This document shows, piece after piece, positions 11,143 through 22,056 of a stretch of DNA of 64,000 nt. This DNA comes from Lingula anatina (lineage: Eukaryota; Brachiopoda; Lingulata; Lingulida; Lingulidae), in NCBI RefSeq assembly GCF_001039355.2, contig NW_019775417.1, positions 132,698 through 196,697 on the forward strand. Reading direction: 5' to 3'. How positions within the stretch are numbered: position 1 is the stretch's first letter; each line of letters begins with the position of its first letter. Under the pieces are notes generated by a model, which was given only the letters and a program-made list of their open reading frames with translations, was not told the origin of the DNA and ran no database searches. A program made the translations under genes and the position numbers.

Positions 11143-14100
11143 AAAACAATATCTTTAATAAATAAAGTGTACATGCATCAACATACTTCTGTAATGTTCC
11201 TGAAAGCAGGCATGTGATTTTTTTGATCCAGTATCTGAGTTATCTTCAAGTCTGAGGCAAATCAGAGACAAAGTTGTTGAAAGAAATTACCAGTTTACAC
11301 CAACCATGGCCAATGTCATTTCCAGAGCTTCAACAGGGTTGTGGTAATTTTTCAAAATAACAGCGGAAAATTGCAGTTATTGTGTGCACATGTTCATTAT
11401 CTTAGACACTGTCAGTAATCATACAGGAAGCTTTAATCAGAGCAGACAATTTTAAAGAGGTCAGACGACTGTCCACTGCTTTTACTGCTGTCCATTTCAT
11501 TGAACATTTTTCTCAGGGACAACAGATTGGAAAAATTACATAAACAGAGAGGAGGGGGTACAACTGAGTAATTAAACCATTCAAACATGCTCATTAAAAG
11601 GAGGCATCTCTTCTCATATATTTTAGTTGATTAATACCTCATGAAATGCATACCATAAAGAGGCTGGGGAGGGGGGGGCAATTAAATGTTTTTCTCCTGA
11701 AGCGAAAACTATTTTTTCTTTGTAAAAACATCTTGGAATACTAACAGGGTTCAAAGATCATTTAATTTTGTTATTGTTATCCCAAAAGAAGGAAACCTAT
11801 CAAACACCTTCAATAGGGACAGGAACAATTGATCATTTCACGTTCAAAGAGAGTCAGAAATTCGATCTATTTTTTCCCTAATCTATAATTTGCATGTCCA
11901 TGCCAATCAACTGTTCCATTTCCTGGTACAATTGACGAGCTTGTCCGTTTGGCAATGACACACATGAGCATTTCAAGGTTATTTGTATTTTTTTGTGCTT
12001 TTTTGCTATCAGTCATGTGTGCCAGTGGTAGATCATTGTAGGTTTCTGGGAGGATTGAAAAGAGAGAGGGGGGGGGGGGTGATTTAATCAGTGGTATACT
12101 TTGATCTTGAAATCACTTTTAACCTTTTGCATTCATGTTAAACCAAAATGAGTCCAGGCAAAAACAGGCCTCGTAAATCAATGACTAATGGTTACTCATA
12201 AAAAGAGTAATTAATTTATTTTTAAAAATTGAAATAAAATTCACTGAAAAAATCATCTTTTAAAACATTCTTAAAATGTCTTTTCTCCTCACACATACTG
12301 GTAACAATTAAAACATAGTTTTAGAAACTACAACAAAATGTTTTTATATTATATGAGAAATTACATATATGGATACTTGAAGTGATGACTTCAAATGGAT
12401 TTTGCTCCACATTGGACATATGTCACGGTGACTGAGTACAACAGTAACACTGCTATTAAATTTAAAATTATATTGATTCATGGAATTGAAAAGCATTGTT
12501 TTTTTCCAGGAATTCCACCCTTGCAATCAGACATTGGTCTTGGTTTCCTACTGTGCCATTTTAAAGACATGCCTTAAATGTAATTGGCACTTTAGACAGC
12601 CAGCACATTTCAAACATAGTGAGCAAGTACGTGTCTAAAATACTTTTTACTTGTCTCTAGTACTACTGCCCTTAATGCAACTTAATAACGTATTTATCTC
12701 AACCATCATGTGCTATTTATTTAGAAATGAACATGTTCTAATGCTTGATAATTGGATTCATCACATTTCTATCAATATTTTCATTTTAAATTATTTGCGA
12801 GTGCTCCTACATGCGTTTGCCCAAAATGTCCAATCATATGTGTGTATATATCACTCTAAGCCAAACTACTAATTTTCTTTTTTTGTATTTGACTACATCT
12901 GTCTCAAATCTTGCCTTTTAATACAATGACATTTTTGTGCTGTGTTTATGCACTCCAGCTATTTAGATACAGAACATGCAACCTATTCTATTATCAAGTT
13001 TGGAGCTGATAAGTGATTAAGTACAACTGACATGTAATTTCAATTAAAATCTCCTGTGTAACACAAACATTGGACACATTTGTCCCAAATGATACCCACA
13101 TACTGGCAGAGACATATGAATAACAGAAAAAACTCAATAAAAAAACAGACTATCATGCTCTCTAAATGTGTCATATATCTCCAATAAAAGTTGTGTTTGC
13201 TGACAATGTGTTGCAGTGATGAAGATTTGTAGAACAAAAATAACTATAAATACCAATAGAAACAATTACTGTTATAAAAGCATAATGTCAGGGTACCTAC
13301 AATTGTGTTAGTTGTGATATATTGATGCTACATAGTCATTCCTTTCCCTAACCCCATTTTCTTCAAAAAAGTGGTCACTTAAGCAACAGTGTTACATAAA
13401 CTATGTCCAGAGGATGACAGCAATTGTTTCCTGCTGAAACTGATTTCAAACTTAATGACCTTTGACATGCATTTGGTAAGTATCAACTTGAAGGTACCAA
13501 GGTCATCCACATTGGTACCAATGAACCCAGTGTACTTCACAGAGGATTATATAGGTATACATGGCATCATTTACATACACCCTGACCTGAGTCTAGGTTT
13601 AAAAAAAAAATACAAACTCTGAACATTTATCATGGGACCCAACCTAGATTTTATTGCAGATCTTGATGAATCTCAGAACTGAATTCAAAAATGCTGAATT
13701 CCGAGTTTCCACAGAAAAAGATCATGTCTGCACACCACAACACATTTTACACATTCAATATCAAACTGAACATAAGATTCTGGGCATGGTACAAGATGGT
13801 AATATGTTGTTTACCTCCTCAATGTGCTGCCCATGTTTTTAACCCATTCAAAGTTCCCTCTGTCAGTACAAAGTGGGTTCCTGGATCAGCCCCTGTGATT
13901 TCACACTGGGGACTCATTTGTCCTTTAGTGCATTTTCAGGGCATGTAAGCAACCAGCAAGGGAACATGGGCACGTGATTGTGTCAACTGAGAAGGTGTTG
14001 AAAAAGAAAGTGATTGCAAACAAACTGCCCTACACTGTACCTGAATGCTACAAACCTATACAGAATTATACAAAAATTCATTTCACAATCATATATCAGG

Positions 14101-14407
14101 GTTGCAGGCTACAAAGCAGGTCAGGCAGGGGTATCTTTATGATTTGTTGGATTTTTCATTTCTCCCAGACCATCAGAAGTTTATATTTTTTAGTTTTCCA
14201 TTAGTCAGCATCAGGCAATGCACATTATATTAACTCACTTTTATGTCTTCTAAGACTAAAAGACCCCCTGCTCAAATTTTTTACCAGCCTACAGCCCTTT
14301 ATATATAAAGACATATCACATGATAATACATTGTGTACCTATGATTGTGTTAGTTGTGAATGTGTTAGGTGAGACGGGGGGGGGGGGGGGAAGTAACACA
14401 ATCCTAC

Positions 14408-17400
14408 CTTGATGTTGAGATTCCACATGGCTATGACCAGGTTCCTGATGCCAAGGTACATGTGCTGTGCCCTGAAATGTATAAATAAAATTATCTTTAA
14501 CACACAACCATAAAAAAATCCTGACAACATCTAATTAACAACAAACCACATGTTGCTGGGCTCTGAAATGTACAAAATATTTTTTCAATACACTTGACTC
14601 TAAATGCTGAATGGAATAAATTTCGCATTCTAAAATTTAATTGTGCAGCTTTCTTCATTCTTAAATGTTTCTTCAATTTACAATTTTAACAGCTAATGCT
14701 TCTTTTCACATAAATTTAATATCTTAACCAATTTTAATTAGTTAAACTGTGGAACAGATAAACATAAAATAACTTATATCTAAGCTCATGGGTAACTGAA
14801 TACATCATCCATACTGAGTTTAGGACCCTTTTCACAAGAAAGACTTACGCAGCAAAGTCTGGGAACTCCTGCACCTCCTGGTCATCCATGACATCTGGGC
14901 GCATAGTGCATGCTGTCCTCTGCTCTTCAGGTTGGTAGAAGGGTCTCAGGTAGGGGCTCAGCCCAGGGACTAGACATGGGAAAAGGGACAATGTTATTAA
15001 CAATAATTTGATATATTTTATATGCTTTGTAACATGTTGTGAAGTACTCATGTCTATTTTTTATTATTATTAACACCAATAAGCACAATTTTTTTCTGGT
15101 CTGGTTTTGCCCAGGAACTAGAAAGGCAAAAAGAGACAAAAAGTTGTTAGCGATAATTGGAAATAGTTTCTCTCTTCTATAACATGTTTGCCAATGTGTT
15201 TGTTTTTATTTTTATTTTATTTGTCAACATCAATTGGCATTCTGCTCTTCCAGACAGTAAAGTTAATGGAGATTCAGTCCACAGAACTTAACATAAAAGG
15301 AAAGACAAAATTGTTTGTCTCCTTTGTTAAAAGTTGTGATGATTCTTTATTAGTAAGAGCAGCAATGATCCATGCTTGTGCTCATAGAACCAGACCCTGT
15401 ATCAAGAAAAACTCTCCAATACATTACAATGGAGCCATTCAGAATAGATGATCTGAGTACTAGCTGATCCGCCAACTAAATATGGCCGACCCCATTAAAA
15501 AATGATGCCCATGATTCCCGATGGTCTCCTCGCCTCCACATGCACCATTAAGCAGATTAAATCTCGGGTATGATGTTTAATTGCTAGGCTCCTGCAGTGA
15601 TAGAGAGTGTGGAGGCGGGGAGTCCATCATGGAATTAGCAGCATTTCTTTTGCATGGGGTCGGCCATATTTATTTGGTGGATCAGTTAGTACTCAGGTCA
15701 TCTATTCTGAATGGCCGCAATTGTCATACGCACTGTCATGTCCAGTGGGGTCAGTCTTAGACTGTCCACTACTATTGAGACTGGACTCCTCACTGGATGT
15801 CTCACTGCTCTCAGAGTCACTGCTCCCCTGTTTCTTAAGACCTGGGAGAGTTAAAACATGGGTCAATATGGGTTACTTCAAATTGTTAGATAATTTTAGC
15901 CAAATCAGAAATCTGAACTACATTTAATATTGTTTATTTGGGCAAATAAATAGTAAACATTTACATACCAATAGTCACTTAACACACTAGTACATGTACC
16001 CATCCAGCATCTGAACTGGAATTTCTATGATCAAGAGTACACCTCAACTCAAAAAAAATTAATTTAATTAAATTAAATTAAAAATAAGTAAATTAATTAA
16101 TTAATTAACAAACAGACAGAAAAGATTTTCTCAATTTCCAAGATAAACCAATGGATGTGCAGCATAGCATCATTTTGTACCTTTCTTCCTTTTCCCATTC
16201 ATCGACTTGTTTTGTGTAGATGAAGCACTCATCCCGACACCATCTGGGTAGTACTCTGTGAGGAACGGGGCTGCAGGGGAGTTAACAAGGTATGGGGGGT
16301 TCCAAAGGGTAGAGATCCAACCAGGCTCAAATACTTCTGACACTCTCTGTAATTAAAAGAAGGAACACTTGACTTAGTATCCACAAGTTGAAATACGTCT
16401 ATAACCCTCTGTACTGGAGGAATGATCATTCTTAGTCATTCAAAAAAGAATTAGAATCATGAATTCAAGATATGAGGATAAATAATATCTTAAGTGTATG
16501 ATACTAAATGAGGTGACCAGTCCATGCAGGTCATTATTCAGAGTAAGGTCTTTGGGTTCCAGAAATTAGTTTATATAGATTCTTGTTCCTCTGTTAGAAA
16601 TTAATTAAAACTATGCTTGACTTATATTTAATAGTGCATGGCAGAGAAAAGGCAGGTTAGAATATAGCTGAAAACCTGCCATTAATGAAGTCACTCCCAA
16701 CAAATGCAGTTGAGTGATATCTAATGTTTGAAATAATATACTCGTAATTTGTATATCGAGATGAGAACTCACTTTGTCTTCAAGGACATCACATGCTGCA
16801 TTTCCCTCTTTCTGGAATAAATTTGTTGGCTTATTTATAATATTATAATTAGCAAATTCAATAAACTGTTAAAATACAAGAGTGAAAATTTTGATGATCA
16901 GGTAGAGTTTAAGTTGCCAGCTTTAGCCATACCTGTACTTATCATTTAAAATCATTTAAAATAGTACAAAATTTGTTAAAATAGTACAAAAAGAAAAATT
17001 AATCAAATTTCTAAATTTATATTTTATCCAAAACGGACACAAGAAAATGCATTTCTGAATAAAACTCATCAGTTAGATTGTACTGCAGTTACTTAAGACT
17101 CAAGAGATCATAAAATCAGATAGTGAAGAATATAATTTTTATAGTTCTCATAATCATAAATATTCTTACTAATATTATAATTATTATTATCATCATTTAT
17201 TATAATTTATTCACTCATTTATCTATTTATTCATAATTTTCAACATTATAAATTATCACTGGATTATACATATATACAATTTACATTTACATTCTATATT
17301 ACACAGAGATGAAAGTAGACTTTTAAACAATTCTAACAAGTGCTAACTGTGCCAATTTAATGCACGCAGTTTTACATGGAGAGCCTGGTGGGTATAAATA

Positions 17401-19346
17401 CAACTCCCAAATATCCAGATTCCCAGATAAATCTGAAACAAAAGTTACTTTCATATCTACTTTTCAAACTAACACAAGGAAAGGGGTAACTTACTTTCAC
17501 CCCCTGACCATTCATCCCGCACTCGAACTTCTTTACGAGTTCTGTGGTGAAATCACAATGGCTGCCAAGCTGTCGCCATTTTGAACATCGGTTACACCTG
17601 ACCCAGTAAGGCAAGCACTGGTCCGCCATGTAAACTTTCAATGACGCCTCTGTCTTCCCATTGGTTGACCAGAATCGCTTCCATTTGGTGAAATCTTCGT
17701 AGCCGCCCTTGTGGCTTAAATGAAACAAAGTTAATTCACAGAGGCGTACTCAGGAAAGAAAACTTTTTTCAGCTCAACTTATTTTTAAATGTCAGACACG
17801 AAAAGGGGTTCATTTCTACAAGCAACACCCACTCAGCGTAAGTGATTTAACATACACACAGTGACACTCACACATGCTTAGATACACACATGTAGGCGCA
17901 CAAACATGTGCACACACACACACACACACACACACGTCTTTACCTCCTGTAGAAATAATCGAAGCAGTCATTACAGAAGTGTTCCCCAGGTGACATGTGA
18001 TACCAGCGTGATGTGTAACCATTCCTAGCACACCTGAAACACAGAGAATATACAATGGTTTCATCTTATCTCTATTTGAACAATGCAATCAATTAGGCCA
18101 ATTAATATTTGCCCAAAAAGAATTTGTCATGGTTCACTCTTTTCAACTGTTTCCCACCTCTCTCCATTATTTTCCTCAGAATCAGGTGAGGTAAACATGA
18201 TGAAAAAGTAAAGATAAGATAAAAGCCTGATTTCTTCATCAACAAACTAAGCCTGCGAGTCGCAGAACCAGAAAGTGAGAAGAATAGTGGAAGAGGATCA
18301 CAGTTTCCTGTGAGAAATCTGTCAGAAACCTTGAATTATTCTTAGCATGATACTAAATGTGATGGAATGGATAGTAAACTTACTTCTCAGAGGCATTAGA
18401 GAAGCAAATGATGAAGGAGGCAGGGCATCCTGCCTTTTCACACTTCTTCAACTTCTTGTGTCCTTCCATATCAGGCGAGTCAGGTGCCTTGATCTTCTTC
18501 TCCCTCTTCCTCGCCAATCCAGTGGGACTTGGAGTGCTAACAGAGGGGGAGGGCTGAGTAACTTTGCTTCTTTTCTTAGTTTTGACTGGTATTTCTCCAA
18601 CATCATCCCCCACAGCAGGCTCAGCAATTCTTGGTTTGGTGTTTATGGACTTTTCAAAGGCTTTCGACTTTAGTTCAAGATTTTCAGTAGATGTTTCACT
18701 CCCTGGCACAGAAGGTGCTTGGTTGTGGGCAGATGTTGGCTGATCTTTCTTTGGCTGCTCTTCGCTCACAGATGCCACTTTCTGGGACTTCTGCTGATGT
18801 TTTGGTGCAGCCATGGCAACAGAGGCTTTTGGTTTGTTCTTAGTTGTCACTTTGGTGTCAGTTTTCCCTCTTGGTGTCTTGCCTGGTTCCTTTTCCCCTT
18901 CCTTATTGTCCACAGACAAAGGCTTGGGCTTGCTTTTAACCTTGATGACATTTTTCGTGCCACTTTTGGATTTCTGAGGGGAATCACTTGGTGACGGTTG
19001 GCCAGTCTTTTCAGAAGTTCTCCCATCCTCCAAACTCTTTCTCTGTCTTTTAGCAGGAGGACTAAAGAAAATAGAAATATATTAATAAAGCAGTGGTGCA
19101 CATATACTGGTAATTGAAACAAAGAATGATGCAGAGCCTGAACAATTTATGTAATGGAATTGATAGACATCCAGATGAAGTTTTCATCCTAGTCGTTTAC
19201 TTAAACGAAACAGATCTTAAAAGGACTTTGTAACTCTTTCTCTCTTCCAATGTAAATGCATGGATGTATGTGTGTGAGAATGTATAAGTGCATATGTTCA
19301 TATGCACAAGGGAATTTCATATCCATTCACGCACATGCATGCACAT

Positions 19347-19404
<58 letters not shown>

Positions 19405-19516
19405 ACTTCACTTAATACCTCTTCATTGTTTCTAAATTATCCTCCTCTGCCTCCAGTAATTTCCTGGACTTCTTCCTCACCCTCCCTGAGCTCCCGCCAG
19501 CCTGCTGCTCAGACAT
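14408..19516 (-). CDS. KDM1B: Lysine-specific histone demethylase 1B (LSD2/AOF1), N-terminal part
   Basis: FAD-dependent H3K4me1/2 demethylase acting in the nucleus. Nine phase-consistent exons on the - strand encode 528 residues: 19516-19419, 19061-18384, 18033-17944, 17714-17495, 16811-16773, 16346-16181, 15841-15734, 14969-14849 and 14471-14408. Residues 1-235 are Lys/Ser/Pro-rich and look disordered. The LSD2-specific zinc region follows (C240, C245, C252, C260, GYTSRWYHMSPGEHFCNDC at 264-282), then the CW-type zinc finger (YWVRCNRCSKWRQL at 325-338, C354). The last two exons match the SWIRM region (RPFYQP, then MYLGIRNLVIAMW). Order and motifs match vertebrate KDM1B throughout. The ATG at 19516 opens a short first coding exon behind an acceptor at about 19,549. 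The rest of SWIRM and the amine oxidase domain were not found to the left. The donor of the seventh exon (ACA|GTGCGT) is weak but the phase fits. Confidence 0.9.
15431..15717. mobile_element. Long-TIR MITE in KDM1B, GCCATTCAGAATAG family
   Basis: About 60-bp terminal inverted repeats: the left arm begins GCCATTCAGAATAGATGATC and the right arm, reverse-complemented, begins GCCATTCAGAATAGATGACC. Both continue with similarity through a GGCCGACCCCAT block. A possible CAAT duplication flanks it. It lies 16 bp from the donor of the seventh KDM1B exon. A shorter relative is at 54,690-54,862. Confidence 0.8.
17900..17936. repeat. (CA)n microsatellite in KDM1B intron
   Basis: Dinucleotide tract just downstream, in the gene's sense, of the third coding exon of KDM1B. 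Confidence 0.9.
19349..19401. repeat. (CA)n microsatellite in KDM1B first coding intron
   Basis: A run of about 25 CA units about 15 bp from the donor of the first coding exon. It produces spurious His/Thr-rich open frames. Confidence 0.95.
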
Positions 19517-19548
19517 TGTGGGCAGTAATGCTAGTTATACTCTGGGAG

Positions 19549-19901
19549 CTGGAAGACAGGAAAACTAAACATATAAGAGAACAAAGACCTCCACCAAGGC
19601 AGCTTAATTAGCTGATTAAATAATTGACTAATTAACTAATTTATTATATGATTATAAATCACCATGTAGCTACTTAAATAACTGATTAAATAATAAATTG
19701 ATGAGTAAGTTAATTAACTAACTAATTATTTATTTATTTCATAAATTTATCAATGGATCACGTCAAAAATGTTATTGATACTAAAGCCAGAGAAGAATTT
19801 ATACCCCCAAAATTTCATCAAAATCCATCCATAAATCCACCTTAGCATTTTAGGCTGTCAACCAACAAAATAAAATGCAAAACCTCCTTGGCAGATAATA
19901 A

Positions 19902-19971
<70 letters not shown>

Positions 19972-21123
19972 CAAAACAACCTCAGACCTAATAGAACCTG
20001 TGTCAGAAATGGCCTCAGTTTATGAAGTGTTATAATATAGAAGCTTAATAGTATGAAGAAGATTGATTAATTAATTCTACGCCCTAGAGGCCTGTTGGCC
20101 GGTAGTACACAGGTAAAAAGAGCAGGAGTTTATGAAATATATTGCTGCTTCACCTGTCTGTGTTAAATATCCATTGCTAATAATGGAAATTATTGTTGCA
20201 ATTAAAATTCACAAAACAGAAAACAAAAATCTGCAAAACAACTCTGGATCGATATATACTATTATTTCAATTAACGAAATGCACGTCCTAGCAAAACACA
20301 ACAAAAAGTGAATTTGGAGCCGAAAGTCACTATTGTATAGACCGTAATGATTTAACGATGATAACAAATCAGGAAATTTTGTAAAAGGCAAAGCAAATTG
20401 TCTTTAAATGAACACATCTTATCAAAGCATCTCCATGCATCATCGACAGATATGCAGTTGTATAGCACTGGGTTTCTTTTCTATATGCGAGGCGTTTTAT
20501 CAGGTGCATCGCGATACGTATACCATGAGCCGATAAACCGTAATAATGTTACGAAGACAACTAATAGACACCAATGTGAGAAAGTTTCTGAGTTGCACAG
20601 ACTAACTACATGTAGCATGTCCATGCCTACTTATAATGCATACAATGGCTGAAGCATGTGCAAATGGTGATTTTTTTCTTTTTCTCACAAATGCGTAAAT
20701 ATTGCACATCAAGCCCCTTATGCACGTGTAACAGATATAATAATGAGTGTTTTCTGGGCAGAGAAGCCCATAAAATACATTAAATTGAGAACTAGAACTA
20801 CTTGATCTGTCTCCTGTACCTTACATTGACTATGCTGGAACCAGGCACCTGTTGAGGTCAAGGTGAAGGTCGTGATTTATTTGGATGTAATATGAGATCA
20901 GTCTATTGGTTTTGTGGATTACTTTCTGTTTTTTAATCGCTTAACAAAACAAAAATTTCATATTAACAATGTCTTGAATTGCATTATGATGTAGATATCC
21001 TATACTTACAACTCATAATAGTATATTTGCAACAAATAAAATTAATAATTTGTTAAGGCGTACGTGTTACTGTTGAAATTGACGATTTGACAGTCTTGGT
21101 TTTCGTAAAAGCCCACCAAAACA
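19549..21123. promoter_or_regulatory. Head-to-head KDM1B / VPS13B promoter interval
   Basis: KDM1B runs left from 19,516 and VPS13B runs right from a probable 5' exon near 21.13 kb, so their promoters must lie in this interval. On the KDM1B side an acceptor (TCTTCCAG) at 19,549-19,550 indicates an upstream non-coding exon. The interval holds a long (TA)n tract (about 19,903-19,970) and one palindromic CACGTG at 20,723-20,728. No clear TATA box was identified. Confidence 0.5.
19903..19970. repeat. (TA)n microsatellite
   Basis: Uninterrupted TA dinucleotide tract of over 60 bp between KDM1B and VPS13B. Confidence 0.97.
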
Positions 21124-21233
21124 AAAATGGCGGGCGCTGTGTTGGCACCCGGGTTGTGGCTCACGAGGAAACAAAATGTTGCTCGCTGTGTGATTTAGCA
21201 TGCAATAACTCTGAAACCCAACGAGATACTAAG
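21124..21233 (+). promoter_or_regulatory. Probable VPS13B transcription start region and 5' UTR exon with YY1-like site
   Basis: The GC-richer block contains AAAATGGCGG (21,124-21,133), close to the YY1 core AAnATGGCGGC often found at TATA-less metazoan promoters. It is followed by a transcript-like segment ending at a good donor (ACTAAG|GTACGT, GT at 21,234). The first coding exon has its acceptor at 22,055-22,056, so a spliced non-coding first exon ending at 21,233 is the simplest model. The start site itself is not determinable from sequence. Confidence 0.5.
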
Positions 21234-22056
21234 GTACGTACATATCTTTAAAAATACATTCAATTTTAAGTAGGTTTTTGTCCTTTTCACATTTAAACAA
21301 CACGGTGAAGTTCTCCTTACCTTACTACGATGTTACTCCTAACGCGAACCAGGGCATGCCATTCGACACAAGAGATTTTCCGACTATTGGCGGATCTCTA
21401 ACTTTTTGGGAGCCCAAAATATCATTGGCCTAGGCAGCCCCCTGGTCCCTACGCCACATTTCCGATATTTTACTAAATGACAGTTTCATGCTTGACTTTA
21501 AATTTAGTCGACATTTTGCTGTTCACAAAAAATGATTTTACAGTGATTTTTAAAACAGTGTTCAGCTCTAAGATATTGTTAGCTAGTAATAGTAGTATGA
21601 ATAAAACTTTCAGGCTGTTTTGTTTCATATGTCAATGTTATTTTAGCCAAGTAACATAATTCATGACTGATTGAGATTTTGAACAGTCATTCATTTTATT
21701 ATTTTTATTTATTTATTTATTTATTATTATTTTTTTTTTGATGATGATTATTTAACATTTTCCTTTAACCATCTTGTTTGACTGAGACATAAACTTGCTA
21801 CATTTTAACCTAAAGTAAACCTCTTTTGTAATAACATTTATCATTTGTACTGTAACAGCTAAAATGTTATAAAATAAGCATTAGAAATAAATGTCTGTAT
21901 CACCAGTTCCTAAAAATTTAGCACACACTTTTAAGATAAGAGTATGGACCAATTAATTACAAATAAACAAGGTTATTAGTTAGGCCTGTAACTTAATTAA
22001 ATTAAATAGCTGATGTTAAAATAACTCATTAAAAATTCCACTTTTGTATTTTTCAG

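Larger units (their letters stand above)
4681..14407. other. ~9.7 kb stretch without recognisable genes
   Basis: AT-rich DNA with no supported coding exon on either strand. It holds at least three MITE-like elements (6,239-6,406; 8,772-8,984; 10,962-11,142), a degraded relative near 9,605-9,805, and homopolymer runs: poly-T at about 6,951-6,980, poly-C near 9,766, and poly-G near 10,457, 11,671, 12,070 and 14,378. Because KDM1B is incomplete at 14,408, part of this stretch may be an intron of that gene. Small frames (such as 10,684-10,899 and 13,654-13,948) match nothing I know. Confidence 0.55.

Noticed and set aside
13389-14233. Several 60-90-codon + strand frames near the KDM1B end
   Set aside because: No similarity to the missing KDM1B domains, wrong strand and no supporting splice structure.
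18719-18994. + strand frame opposite KDM1B exon 2
   Set aside because: Antisense shadow of a Lys/Ser-rich coding exon.
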